Part shown: positions 1 through 9,969 of the stretch, piece by piece
Layout of the letters: each line of letters opens with the position of its first letter
Numbering within the stretch: the stretch's first letter is position 1
Assembly (NCBI GenBank): GCA_014529385.2
Contig: CM043969.1
Span: 10,209,001-10,273,000, forward strand
DNA from: Adiantum capillus-veneris
Lineage: Eukaryota; Streptophyta; Polypodiopsida; Polypodiales; Pteridaceae
Direction of reading: 5' to 3'
DNA length: 64,000 bases
Position numbers and translations under genes: made by a program
Notes under the pieces: model-generated
Seen by the model: only the letters and a program-made list of their open reading frames with translations
Databases searched by the model: none
Told to the model about the DNA's origin: nothing

Positions 1-244
1 GTGGCTCCTATCTGCAATCTAAAAAGACAGGTAGACTCCATAAATCGAGCACTACACGCTTATACCCTGACTTCCACTTGGACCACCTGTCCCCAGCTAC
101 TCTGTCCGGCAAGAATCTGCAACATACTAAACATTCTGGACTTGCTCCTTCAGCACTTCAAGCTCTACATTCTTGGACCCAAAAATTGCACCTTACATAC
201 CCTTCATCTGCTACCCAAATCAGCCCCTTCTGGAGCCCTTCTTG
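1..244 (-). repeat. Gypsy-1 3' LTR, distal part (continues left of window)
   Basis: This stretch aligns with 18935-19225 in the 5' LTR of the same element, with one short stretch absent here (the other copy has extra bases near 19072-19120). It ends exactly at the Copia-1 insertion point. The LTR resumes at 5485. Confidence 0.8.
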
Positions 245-566
245 TGTTGAGATGTCGAGCTCTACACCTTGAGCTGGCATCCACTACGGGTCTTGGCCGC
301 TTACGGCATTTACTCACTGGCGCGTTAGGTGACCGACACGGAGGATCTCTGCCAGTGATTCTACAGCTGGACTACACTTATAGTGCCAGCCTAGTACGCT
401 TCTAGCGAGTTCACACTTAGTGACCGCATGTACATATGTGCTACTTTTCAGCTTTAGCACTTAGTCATTTTGTACTCTCTTTTCTGTGAAGAAGAAGAAG
501 AAGCTTTCCATCTCTGTGTGCTTTGTGCTTGTCTTGTGTAGCTCTCTTGCATCCTCATTCTTTACA
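245..566 (+). repeat. Copia-1 5' LTR (322 bp)
   Basis: It begins TGTTGAGATG and ends CATTCTTTACA, the TG...CA termini of an LTR. It matches 5158-5479 base for base as far as I can compare. A GAAGAAGAAGAAG stretch sits near the end, at about 488-502. It should carry the element's promoter. Confidence 0.96.
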
Positions 567-581
567 TGGTATCAGAGCCTG
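567..581 (+). promoter_or_regulatory. Copia-1 primer-binding site
   Basis: TGGTATCAGAGCCTG follows the LTR directly. TGGTATCAGAGC is the classic plant PBS complementary to the 3' end of initiator methionine tRNA. Confidence 0.93.
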
Positions 582-835
582 GTGCAGGCAAGAGAGGCTA
601 AGAGAGCAAGAGCATCACAATCCCTTCGTTCGCAATCCACGACCAGATGCACAAGTTTCTGAACAGGCCTCCAAAGTGCAGTATACAGAGATTTACTGTA
701 CAAGTACAGTGGTTGTATGTACGCTTGATTGTGGACACTCGTTGAGTGTAGAAAGCGTTACAGGAACCACGATAGCAGGTTCAGCAGATTTGCAGGTTTT
801 TGCAGATTGCAGCTATTTTGTCTTAGTGCTTCAGG

Positions 836-3800
836 ATGTCTGACGGTTTCAGTCAGATTGTTACTGAAAAGCTTGAGAAAAATAACTACCCTGCATGGAA
901 GTTCAGAATAACAAATTTCCTAAAAGGAAAAGGTTATTGGGACTATGTAGAAGGAGACAATGAAAAGGAACCAGAGATTCCCGAGGCAAATGCAACAGCA
1001 GAACAAAGGAAAGCTTTGAGGGACTGGCAACAAGGCCAGAGCAAAGTGATGTATTGGATGTCTATGAGCATCACAGATGGCATGATGGGCTATCTACAGG
1101 ATGCTGAAACCCCCGCCATTGCATGGAGAAACTTAGGCAGAGTGTTCGAGGTGAACACCAAGGCCAGGAAGCTTCAACTAAAGTCGGAGCTAAATCAGGT
1201 TAAGAGGAACAACCTCTCAATCAATGATTATGCCTTGAAGATCAAGAGTATCATTGAGGCTCTTGGATCTATTAAAGTCTCAGTGGAAGACGATGACATT
1301 GTCCGTGCATGCTTGGATGGTCTAGGAGATGAGTATGTACATTTTAGGTCTTCCATGAATACAAGAGACGACATCCCCGTGTTCCAAGATTTGATTTCTA
1401 TGCTTATTCTTGAGGAGAAGAACCTTGACACATCTTCTTCTCATGGCAGAAATAATTCTGAACAGGCCTTCTATTCTAACTCCAACAGAGGTAGAGGTAG
1501 AGGTTGTGGTCGAGGCCCAAGGGGTTGCAGGGGCCAATTTCTGGAAGGTCAATCAAATCAAAACAATACAGGTGGCAGGGGAAACCAGTCTCAAGGCAGG
1601 GGGAGTCAAACAGGTCGTGGTGCAGGATCAAGCAGGCAGCAACATACTCCAGATAGTAGAGAATGTTGGACTTGTGGTGAAAGAGGTCACATGTCATGTG
1701 ACTTTCCAAAGGGAAAAGCAAGTAGAAAGAGAGAACAGGGCAACTATGCATCTACTAGCAGAGATGCAGATGACAGCAAAAACGAGCGCATGTTTGTTAT
1801 GCAACATGTAATGAATAAAATGACTGCAGAGAATTCCACCCAAGATGATGTTTGGTATGTGGATTCAGGTGCCTCTAATCACATGACGTCTCGTGGAGAG
1901 TGGTTTAGAGATATGCGCAAACCAGATGTGTCAGGCTATGTGCAGACAGGAGATGACACAGCTCACCCCATTGCTCATGTAGGGGACATACCTCTAAATA
2001 CGAAGAGTGGGAAATCAAAGTACTTAGCAGATGTACTTCATGTCCCAAACATTACAAAGAATCTTGTTTCTGTTGGACAAATGGTTGAGCAGGGTTTGCA
2101 GGTTCGCTTCAATCCAAATGGCTGTTATGTAGAAGATTTCCAGAATGGCTGTAAGCTGATCACAGAGGGCAAATGTGTGGGCAAAATGTTTACGCTGAAT
2201 GTAGACATGCCTGAGGTAAAAGCTGCATTATTTGCACAGGGCACAGGTGTTGTGGCTGATGTTGACATTTGGCACAAACGCATTGGCCATGTCAATGAGC
2301 AGAGATTGCGCAGCATGCAATCAAAACAGATTGTAAAAGGTTTGCCCAAATTCAAGGTGGATGGTATGCATAAAGTGTGCACAGCATGCCAGTTTGGAAA
2401 ACAGTCAAAGGGCTCATTTCCACATGAGCGCAATGTATGTAAAAGGCCACTTGAGGTGGTGCACACAGATGTTTGGGGTCCAACCGATACTGCAAGTATA
2501 CATGGTTGCAGGTATTATGTCTCTTTCATTGATGACCATACAAGGAAAGTATGGGTCTACTTCATGCGTAACAAAAGTGAAGTGTTTGGTCACTTTCAAG
2601 ACTTCAAAGTCATGATTGAGAAGGAGACAGATATGCAAATCAAGACATTGAGGTCAGATGGAGGGGGAGAGTACTTCTCCAATGATTTTTCAGATTTTCT
2701 GCGAATGCATGGTATACACAGGCAGTTTACATGCAGATATACTCCACAGCAGAATGGGGTCGCAGAAAGGAAAAACAGGCACATTGCAGAGGTTGCACGT
2801 GCATTGATGAATGAGAAGAACATGCCTCATCATTTCTGGGCTGAAGCTGTAAATACAGCTGTGTACATTATGAACAGGACACCTACAGCTGCGGTGCATG
2901 ATGTAACACCTGAGGAAAAGTTTACAGGTACAAAGCCTGATTTGGCACACTTGAAAGTGTTTGGCTGCATAGCTTACGTGCATGTACCAGATGAGTTGCG
3001 TAGGAAATTGGATCCTAAAGCAGAGAAATGTATTCTTGTGGGATATTCCCTTGAACAAAAGGGCTACAGGTGCTACAATCCTACTACACGAGAATTACGA
3101 GTGAGCAGAGATGTAGTCTTTGATGAGATGAGCAGCTGGTACAGTAATGCACATGGCACTATTGGGGCTGATGTAAAAGATGATGTGGTTGTACAAAATG
3201 TGAGGCCACAGTCACAGGTTTTGAGTGGACCACAAGAGTCCTCTTCTCGTGGCTCTGTTGAGAAACCATGGAATGGTAGACTACGTACGCAGGTTACTCC
3301 ACCAACAGGTACAGGGAATGTATCACGAAAAGGAAAGGAAAAGGTTGATGAACCTCCCTTTATGGTTGATGCATCATCAGGTTTTTCACATGTAGACATG
3401 GATTCAGATGGTTCTGAACAAAGTCTTGATGAGGAATTTGGAATTCCGGCTGTCAGGACACCTGGTGTAAGGAAAGTACAAGAAGATGCTAGAGGGCAAA
3501 GGAGTGACCAAGGACCGCACAGATCTTATAGAGTCAGAAATCCAGTTCAGAAATTGACTTATGATGGGTATCTAGCGCATCACCAAGCCTACATGGCTAA
3601 GGTGATACAGGATATGGAGCCCACATGTTTTGAGGATGCAGTTGGAAATGTGCATTGGGATGATGCAATGAATGAAGAGATGGCTGCATTGGAAGCGAAT
3701 GACACATGGGAGTTGGTGCCATTGCCAAGTGGCAAGAAAGCTATTGGCTGTAAATGGGTGTATAAAACCAAGCATAAGGCTGATGGTAACATTGAGCGTC

Positions 3801-5185
3801 ACAAGGCAAGGCTGGTCGCAAAGGGTTATGCACAGACGTATGGCATAGACTATGAGGAGACCTTTGCTCCAGTGGCAAAGATGACGACTGTGAGAGCTGT
3901 CATAGCAGTGGCTGCATCTAGAGGATGGATTATGCATCAAATGGATGTAAAGAATGCCTTCTTGAATGGTGAGTTGCAAGAGGAAGTGTATATGGATCAG
4001 CCACCTGGTTATGTCGATCCAGGTTACCCAGATTATGTATGCAGACTTCTCAAAGCTTTGTATGGGTTGAAGCAGGGCTCTAGAGCATGGTATGACAGGA
4101 TTGCCAAGTATCTTGTCAGTATTGGTTTTAGGAGAGCTCATGCTGATCATTCACTCTATGTACGTGAGAGTGATGTGGGGATTGTGGTCATTACCATATA
4201 TGTAGATGACCTTATTATTGTTGGTGACAATGCTATGGAGATTGACCATGTGAAGGGTCTTCTCAAACAGGAGTTTGAAATGAAAGATTTAGGCGAGTTG
4301 CGCTACTTTCTTGGCATTGAGGTGATCAGGACTCCAGAGGGTGTATGGCTATCACAGAGACAGTATGCTTTGGACATGTTGTCAAAGTATGGTATGGCTG
4401 ATTGTAAGCCAATTTCTATTCCCTTGGATGTGAATGCAAAGCTGAGTGCAGAGAAGGGTGATGTTGTTGAGGATGTCAACATGTACAGGAAGATTGTGGG
4501 TAGTCTAATCTACTTGACTATCACGAGGCCAGACTTGAGCTACACAGTAGGCTTGGAGAGTCAGTTCATGCAACTTCCGAGGAAGCCACATTTGGATGGA
4601 GTACGACGCACACTTAGGTATGTGCAAGGTACTCTTGACTACGCATTGTTCTATGCAGCAGATGCACCATTAGCATTGTATGGGTATACAGATGCAGATT
4701 GGGTAGGTAGCATTGTTGATAGGAGATCTACGAGTGGCTTCATGTTCTCTTTTGGGAGTGCTGCTGTTACTTGGAGCAGCAAAAAGCAGCCTACGATTGC
4801 TTTATCGAGCACAGAGGCCGAGTACAGAGGTGCAGCAGTTGCGGCGTGCGAGGTAGCTTGGCTACGCACATTACTTGAGGACTTGGGAGTGCAGGTGGAC
4901 CAGCAGATTTTCATCCATTGTGACAACCTCAGCAGCATGCAGTTGGCTAGGAACCCAGTGTTCCATGCCAGGACCAAACACATAGAGGTCCATTACCACT
5001 ACGTTCGAGAGCGAGTGTTGGCGGGCGACATCGACTTGGTCTACGTCAGCACAGAGGAGCAGATAGCGGATATCTTTACCAAGGCCCTCGGAGCTGAGAA
5101 GCTTCGACGTTTCCGGACTATGCTTGGACTCTGCGACATGCAGAGCTCGAGGGGGAGTGTTGAGATGTCGAGCTCTACACCTTGA
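836..5185 (+). CDS. Copia-1 Gag-Pol polyprotein (1449 aa), open throughout
   Basis: This single frame encodes every protein the element needs to copy itself. N-terminal Gag contains the NYPAWKFRI and KGYWDYV motifs and a Gly/Arg/Gln-rich stretch at about 215-270. A zinc-knuckle-like motif follows at about 277-288, then a copia protease with VDSGAS (catalytic D343). Integrase has an HHCC domain from H480 and the catalytic triad D545, D608 and E644, the last two with D35E spacing. RT has the YVDD active site (D1124, D1125). RNase H begins with YTDADW (D1286) and ends at IADIFTKALG. The ATG at 836 is the first good start after a 270-base leader. The stop lies inside the 3' LTR, so the last residues are LTR-encoded. 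One oddity: the knuckle reads CWTCGERGHMSCDF, with no cysteine four residues after the histidine. The frame is open, but Gag RNA binding may be impaired. Confidence 0.95.
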   Translation: MSDGFSQIVTEKLEKNNYPAWKFRITNFLKGKGYWDYVEGDNEKEPEIPEANATAEQRKALRDWQQGQSKVMYWMSMSITDGMMGYLQDAETPAIAWRNLGRVFEVNTKARKLQLKSELNQVKRNNLSINDYALKIKSIIEALGSIKVSVEDDDIVRACLDGLGDEYVHFRSSMNTRDDIPVFQDLISMLILEEKNLDTSSSHGRNNSEQAFYSNSNRGRGRGCGRGPRGCRGQFLEGQSNQNNTGGRGNQSQGRGSQTGRGAGSSRQQHTPDSRECWTCGERGHMSCDFPKGKASRKREQGNYASTSRDADDSKNERMFVMQHVMNKMTAENSTQDDVWYVDSGASNHMTSRGEWFRDMRKPDVSGYVQTGDDTAHPIAHVGDIPLNTKSGKSKYLADVLHVPNITKNLVSVGQMVEQGLQVRFNPNGCYVEDFQNGCKLITEGKCVGKMFTLNVDMPEVKAALFAQGTGVVADVDIWHKRIGHVNEQRLRSMQSKQIVKGLPKFKVDGMHKVCTACQFGKQSKGSFPHERNVCKRPLEVVHTDVWGPTDTASIHGCRYYVSFIDDHTRKVWVYFMRNKSEVFGHFQDFKVMIEKETDMQIKTLRSDGGGEYFSNDFSDFLRMHGIHRQFTCRYTPQQNGVAERKNRHIAEVARALMNEKNMPHHFWAEAVNTAVYIMNRTPTAAVHDVTPEEKFTGTKPDLAHLKVFGCIAYVHVPDELRRKLDPKAEKCILVGYSLEQKGYRCYNPTTRELRVSRDVVFDEMSSWYSNAHGTIGADVKDDVVVQNVRPQSQVLSGPQESSSRGSVEKPWNGRLRTQVTPPTGTGNVSRKGKEKVDEPPFMVDASSGFSHVDMDSDGSEQSLDEEFGIPAVRTPGVRKVQEDARGQRSDQGPHRSYRVRNPVQKLTYDGYLAHHQAYMAKVIQDMEPTCFEDAVGNVHWDDAMNEEMAALEANDTWELVPLPSGKKAIGCKWVYKTKHKADGNIERHKARLVAKGYAQTYGIDYEETFAPVAKMTTVRAVIAVAASRGWIMHQMDVKNAFLNGELQEEVYMDQPPGYVDPGYPDYVCRLLKALYGLKQGSRAWYDRIAKYLVSIGFRRAHADHSLYVRESDVGIVVITIYVDDLIIVGDNAMEIDHVKGLLKQEFEMKDLGELRYFLGIEVIRTPEGVWLSQRQYALDMLSKYGMADCKPISIPLDVNAKLSAEKGDVVEDVNMYRKIVGSLIYLTITRPDLSYTVGLESQFMQLPRKPHLDGVRRTLRYVQGTLDYALFYAADAPLALYGYTDADWVGSIVDRRSTSGFMFSFGSAAVTWSSKKQPTIALSSTEAEYRGAAVAACEVAWLRTLLEDLGVQVDQQIFIHCDNLSSMQLARNPVFHARTKHIEVHYHYVRERVLAGDIDLVYVSTEEQIADIFTKALGAEKLRRFRTMLGLCDMQSSRGSVEMSSSTP
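5146..5157 (+). promoter_or_regulatory. Copia-1 polypurine tract
   Basis: CGAGGGGGAG lies immediately upstream of the 3' LTR start, in the position of the plus-strand primer. It overlaps the end of the gag-pol frame. Confidence 0.85.
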
Positions 5186-5479
5186 GCTGGCATCCACTAC
5201 GGGTCTTGGCCGCTTACGGCATTTACTCACTGGCGCGTTAGGTGACCGACACGGAGGATCTCTGCCAGTGATTCTACAGCTGGACTACACTTATAGTGCC
5301 AGCCTAGTACGCTTCTAGCGAGTTCACACTTAGTGACCGCATGTACATATGTGCTACTTTTCAGCTTTAGCACTTAGTCATTTTGTACTCTCTTTTCTGT
5401 GAAGAAGAAGAAGAAGCTTTCCATCTCTGTGTGCTTTGTGCTTGTCTTGTGTAGCTCTCTTGCATCCTCATTCTTTACA
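5158..5479 (+). repeat. Copia-1 3' LTR (322 bp)
   Basis: Same length and apparently the same sequence as 245-566. It is followed by the second TCTTG and then by Gypsy-1 LTR sequence. Confidence 0.96.
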
Positions 5480-5484
5480 TCTTG

Positions 5485-5636
5485 GCCTATAAGCCGCATT
5501 AATCTCATACATCTCCGCTCCTACCTGTCAGCCCATGCTCTTCCTAGTTGTTCCCGCCCTTTGCCATGCTTTTGCTAACCTACACATATCTGCCCATGCC
5601 ATCTTCTATGGTCAACACACTTTGGTTGTACCATCA
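5485..5636 (-). repeat. Gypsy-1 3' LTR, proximal part
   Basis: On the minus strand the LTR starts TGATGGTACAACC at 5636, right after a purine tract. The sequence matches the far end of the 5' LTR (19226-19375). The strong match stops at this boundary in both copies, which fixes the LTR edge. Confidence 0.85.
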
Positions 5637-5651
5637 TTGCCCACCCCCTTG
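5637..5651 (-). promoter_or_regulatory. Gypsy-1 polypurine tract
   Basis: The minus strand reads CAAGGGGGTGGGCAA just before the LTR TG. Gypsy-4 has GAGGGGGTGGGCAA at the same place (53395-53408), so the tract is conserved between the relatives. Confidence 0.85.
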
Positions 5652-5783
5652 TCGAACATTTATGTTCAACCACATAAATTCTTTATGCCCCTACAAACTG
5701 CAAACACTGAACACATTACGAGGAAATCCAAAAAACTCTATTGTATATACATAGTTTTAATTCCTAGCATGTGAGAAGATCGT

Positions 5784-6806
5784 TTAGGTTGGTAGCCCAA
5801 CCCTGTCCATTAGAACCTGATGCACTGCCAGCACCAACTCCCTCTCAACATATAGCTTGAGGCGCACAGTACTAACCCTGTTCTTTAGAAAACTACCATC
5901 CATCCTTGATAATGCATAGGTACCATTGGGAAAATCTTGATGAACCTTGTAAGGCCCTGTCCACTTCTTTTTGAACTTCTTCTGAAAGGTGAAGTCAAGA
6001 TAGCTCTCGTACTTCATCACTAGATCGACCTTCTCAATCAGCTTTTGTGGCAAATGTTGGTTGAGCTTTGCCACTCTTTTCTCTCGCTGCTTCACATAAA
6101 AGTATGTTGCTGCTTCACGATCCATCTTCAAAGTTTCAAGGCTTGTAATCCTATCCTGCAAAACATCTTGATGAGCTTTATCAATCTGCCACAAACCTTT
6201 GAGAGACCCTAACTGCACATGTACTGGTAATACTGCTTCTTTTCCATAGACCAACTCATAAGGAGTAAAGTTGGTAGCCACCTTGTAAGAAGTCTTGTAA
6301 GCCCACAAACATTTGTCAAGGTTAGATTCCCACCCTTCAACCTGTTGATAGATGTACTTCGTAAGCATCTTGACTATCTGTCCATTGGCACTTTCCACCA
6401 AACCATTGCAATGTGGATGGTATGGAGATGAAAATTGATGTTGAATCCCCAACTTTTCTACTAGGGCACGCACCAACTTACTTATGAACCCTTGTCCATG
6501 ATCAGATATGAGCAACCAAGGTACTCCAAAACGACAACATATGCAATCAAAAACAAACTAGGCAACAATATGTGCATTTACCTCTTTAACCGCTTTAGCC
6601 TCAACCCACCTGGTAAGGTAGTCTATGGCCACCACAACATACTTCTTACTACTTGCTGACTTGGGCAATGGACCAATAGCATCCAAACCCCACTTTTCAA
6701 AAGCATCGTGTGCTATGATAGCTCCTTCCTGCTCGGCTTCCAGTTGTCTTTCACACATTACTTGACACTGATGGCACGTTGCCGTGACGCTTCGCTTCCA
6801 TGACAA
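5784..6806 (-). pseudogene. Gypsy-1 integrase: catalytic core and C-terminal region, broken
   Basis: Two frames cover it. 6806-6558 has CHQCQ of the zinc-binding part, then EKWGLDAIGPLP and VVAIDYLTRWVEAK, the first part of the catalytic core. 6515-5784 has ISDHGQGF and PYHPHCNGLVESANGQI, the rest of the DDE core with the glutamate in LVES. It continues with ELVYGKEAVLP and KKWTGPYKV, typical of the gypsy integrase C-terminus, and ends LPT. The frames are separated by a short stop-containing stretch. The upstream zinc-binding half lies beyond a 2.7-kb insertion, at about 9600-9780. The product is not functional as it stands. Confidence 0.85.
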
Positions 6807-7319
6807 GAAAATGAGAAATGGGATGCCAATCAGGCTTATTTGAATCCTACGTGATTATTCAGCAGTTATAAGGGCTTGATAACAAGCCAATTTTAAGTTA
6901 AAAGTGTGCCAGATGCGGCTCTAAGGGCCAAAAGAAGTCTTGATAATGCTAAACAGTGAGTATGCTTGAAGTGATCATAGCTGGGATTTTGTTAATCAAA
7001 GTTGAAGTACTTGATGTGCTCTATAGGCCTGTCTTTACGGCTCGTCAATCAGAGCTACGGATAAGAAGTTATGACAGTTTTAAGTTGAGTCAGAAGCAGA
7101 TCCGTACCGGATTGGGCAACTGCACTTAAGGTGACAGAATTGAAATGCATGCACGGGCCTGAAGTCCTCACTTTGTGGAACGCGTCGGTCTTTTCAGATT
7201 AGTGATCAGAGTCCCGGTCGCCAAGATAATGGGCCGATAAAGATTCACCGGGGGCCGGTTCCGAACCAGTCCAGTCTGCTCGATCGGTGTGCCATTTTGG
7301 AATTTTGAGCAGTAGCCAG

Positions 7320-7570
7320 GGTTTTGAACGTAGTAGAGGCAACAAATTTCATGATGAGGTTGCTCGACAGGGGCTGCTAGGGAAAGGTGTTATGCTTACC
7401 AATGCCTTGCCCGATATTGTATCAGAGTGCTGTACATGGGTATTCTGAAAGCTTGTAGTGTGATTGAAGCCATTGACAAAGGAAAGCACATTCATGATGA
7501 GATTTTTGACAGGGTCTGCTTAAGTGAGATGTTATGCTTGGCGATGCTACGGCCGGCATGTATGCTCAAA
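7320..7570 (+). pseudogene. Two tandem fragments of a pentatricopeptide-repeat (PPR) gene
   Basis: About 7350-7425 reads HDEVARQGLLGKGVML then TNALPD, resembling the PLS-class wording that usually runs on to an ALVDMYAKCG motif. A second fragment, 7427-7560, reads ILKACSVIEAIDKGKHIHDEI, which overlaps the preceding part of the same repeat type, so the pair looks like a partial duplication. PPR proteins bind organellar RNA, and these phrases are typical of the large plant PLS/DYW class. Neither fragment forms a repeat array, and both decay into unrelated frames within about 25 codons. They lie inside the block that interrupts Gypsy-1 integrase, so they probably arrived with a transposon rather than as a gene. 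Confidence 0.6.
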
Positions 7571-7925
7571 TATGATGCCCTTACAATAGCCATGGCCGCC
7601 CAATGGAGAAGCGTGGAAAATCCGTGGCCGTTATGTATGCCTAACGTGGTGCCTGAAGGCCGCCCACCCAATAAGCAGCCCAATGAATATGGCCGCCACT
7701 AAACTATGGCCAATGGCCGCCCTAATTATCAAATAAGTGTGAAGACAAGGGAAAAAAATGCATGGTGGGAAGTGGAGATGCCACAGGCAGCGAGAAAAAA
7801 AGAGGAGATCGCGTTGTGCTATGCTCTTCTTGCATGCCGCTGACCAAGAGACGAGAACTGCTTATCTCGCCGGCGCGACAGTTTTGGCACAATCGGGGTC
7901 GGGTTTTGTGCTGGTTGTCGAAGCC

Positions 7926-8795
7926 GACTACCACGTCATAGAGTCCGGTCCTGCCATGTCAACTACGGGCTACCCATTAGCGACATCGCTAATGGTTGGC
8001 CATATTTAGTAAGGCAAGCCCATGGAGCAAAAAGGGGGTCCTCTCCTTTTTTGATGCCAACTGTTCTCTTTTCATTCATCTCTTGCTCTTCGGGGAAGAA
8101 GGTGAGAGGCCTTAAGCCATCCTAATCCAAAGATCTCTAAGCTAAGCATCTCAATCTCATTGAGCAAGCTTAATCTCTAATCTCTCACGAGCTAAGCCAA
8201 AGCTCCAATCTCCTTAAGCCAAGCCAAAGCTCTCGATTTCACTTAGCCATCATTAGCCTTGATGATCATAATCCCTCATTAGCCAAGCTTAATCTCTAAT
8301 CTCGCTTAAGCCAAGCTTCCTAGGCTCTTTAATCGGAATCCATCATATTCATAAGCTCCTTAATCCAAACCTAAGCAATCTATAACCCGGATTATCATAA
8401 GCTCTAAGCCAAGCTTGCGTAACCCGATTAAGCCAAAGCTTCTCAAACCTCAATCCAATCAAATCCAGAATTAAGCCATAAATCTTAAGCCAAATTAGAC
8501 CATCTAAGGCCATTGGAAGTCGAAGTTCTTAATCCATAACGGGAAGAAGCAGAAGGCAGTACAAGGCAGTTCATTATTGGTTGTCTTGTTTAGCACCTGG
8601 ATCAAGACAAGTTAAACCTTGTAAGGAGCATAAAGGCCTCCATTAACATTTGATTAAGCAGGGATATTGTTGATTATTTGGTTTAAGTTAACCTGTCTAT
8701 TTTAAACTCTGTTCCCATTAATTGTGTCTGCTACAACTCTTTTCCTCGCACCTCTCACAGCCAAGGGCCTTGTCCCTTCCCGGCGTGCTCCATTC
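7926..8795. repeat. Direct repeat copy 1, AAGCC-rich
   Basis: It begins near GACTACCACGTCATAG and ends just after CTCGCACCTCTCACAGCC (about 8768). The same order recurs at about 8836-9575. The middle (8090-8500) is built from variants of TAAGCCAAGCTTAATCTC. The TG...CA-like ends fit an LTR, but only about 70 bases separate the copies, so a tandem duplication is equally possible. Confidence 0.55.
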
Positions 8796-8835
8796 CAGTC
8801 CTAGTCGCAGAGATTTTGGAGGAGGTCGGATTTTG

Positions 8836-9575
8836 GTGACTACCATGTCATAGGGTGGCTACCCATTAGCGACATCACTAATGGGTTGGCCATTTTTAGC
8901 AAGGCAAAAAGCCCATGCAATCTATAAAATAAGGGGATGGCTCTCTTTTAATATCTCCTCTTCTCCGGAATAGCAAGCTCTAATCCATAAGCCTCTCAAA
9001 CTCATTAGCCTTGATGATCTTAAGCCTAAGCAGTCTAAGCCAAAACTCCTCGAATCTCCAAGCCATGATAATCCTAACCTTGAATCTCAAGCGTAAGCTC
9101 TCTAAGCTCTCTAAATCTCCGGAAAACTCATTAGCCATCTTAAGCCTAAGCACTATAAGCCAAAAACTCTTCAAATCTCATTCAAACCCTCATAAACCAG
9201 TCTAATCCTATGCTAAGCCGATCCTAAACTCCATAACCAACTCTCATGCAACAAGCTTCCATAACCATATCCAAAGAGAAGATCGGGCTTTTCCTCTCGA
9301 CTTTGAAGCGGCAAAGGACGGATGAAGGAGAGAAAAATCATTCTGATAATCTTGGTAGGCCAATTAAGGTAGGTGAAGACGATGTAAGGAGCTTAAAACT
9401 CCACAATTAGCATTTAATTCAAACAGTGGTATTGTTCATTATCTGTTTTGGGTATTCAAGTTTTGGTGATCAAGTTGTCTGTTTTAAGCCCTGTCTCCAT
9501 TAATTGTGTCTGTTGCAACTCTCTTCCTCGCACCTCTCACAGCCAGAGGCCCCATGCCTTCTTGGCTCACCTTTC
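8836..9575. repeat. Direct repeat copy 2, AAGCC-rich
   Basis: It starts TGACTACCATGTCATAG and shares the CCCATTAGCGACATC segment, the AAGCC-rich middle and the CATTAATTGTGTCTG...CTCTCACAGCC end with copy 1. It is about 0.1 kb shorter. Confidence 0.55.
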
Positions 9576-9590
9576 AAATACAAATCCCCC

Positions 9591-9850
9591 GACATTCTCA
9601 TCTTCCACCAATAATGTACATCTTGCACAGCAGAAGGCCACCAAAACCCACTTCTTAATATACAAAACAAGTCTTGATCCTTACCCTGATGTTCGCTCTC
9701 CTCGTGGCACTGTTCCAATACCATACCAATCTCCTCCTTGTAAAGGATTCGACGTAGCACTCCATCTCTACCGTTCATCATAAGATCTTGTCCTATCAGA
9801 GTGAACTTTCGAGCTCTTTGAACAATTGAAGCTTGGAAAGCCCTTCAAAA
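9591..9850 (-). pseudogene. Gypsy-1 integrase zinc-binding half
   Basis: The minus frame reads GVLRRILYKEEIGMVLEQCH, then a SEHQG and GFWWPSAVQDVHYWW segment. This is the H-H part of the gypsy integrase HHCC domain. The C-C part is not readable here and resumes at 6806 beyond the insertion block. Confidence 0.75.
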
Positions 9851-9969
9851 CATTGACTTGTACTCAAGAAATCATCAATGTCTTTTAAATTCTCTCTACC
9901 TGCATAAGTAGCCGGTGCCACATACAAACTCGACACACGACTGCTAGCTAACCGATCTACTTCCTGGTT

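Larger units (their letters stand above)
240..5484 (+). mobile_element. Copia-1: full-length, very young Ty1/copia retrotransposon with 5-bp TSD
   Basis: The element proper is 245-5479, flanked by the 5-bp target duplication TCTTG (240-244 and 5480-5484). Both LTRs are 322 bp, start TGTTGAG and end TTTACA, and I see no difference between them by eye. A TGGTATCAGAGC primer-binding site follows the 5' LTR and a purine tract precedes the 3' LTR. One uninterrupted 1449-codon gag-pol frame lies between. The target is the 3' LTR of Gypsy-1. The unoccupied sister LTR near 19220 reads straight through the site with a single TCTTG, which confirms the boundaries. Identical LTRs imply a recent insertion. 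Confidence 0.97.
6810..9590. mobile_element. 2.7-kb insertion block in Gypsy-1 integrase, family unclear
   Basis: The block separates the two halves of the integrase; the ends are approximate. From about 6830 to 7310 there are stretches reminiscent of the Gypsy-4 LTR: a CGGCTCGTCAATCAGAG segment at 7039 resembles CGGCTCATCAAACGGAG at 49267. Two PPR fragments follow (7320-7560), then two imperfect direct repeats of about 0.7-0.85 kb. I found no RT, transposase or clear TIRs. It may be the remains of more than one insertion, or a non-autonomous LTR element that captured PPR sequence. Confidence 0.45.

Noticed and set aside
3572-4150. A 192-codon minus-strand frame
   Set aside because: Antisense shadow of the Copia-1 RT; no start context or domain.
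7427-7702. A small intact PPR gene
   Set aside because: Only about 20 codons resemble PPR sequence and the rest is unrelated; no repeat array.
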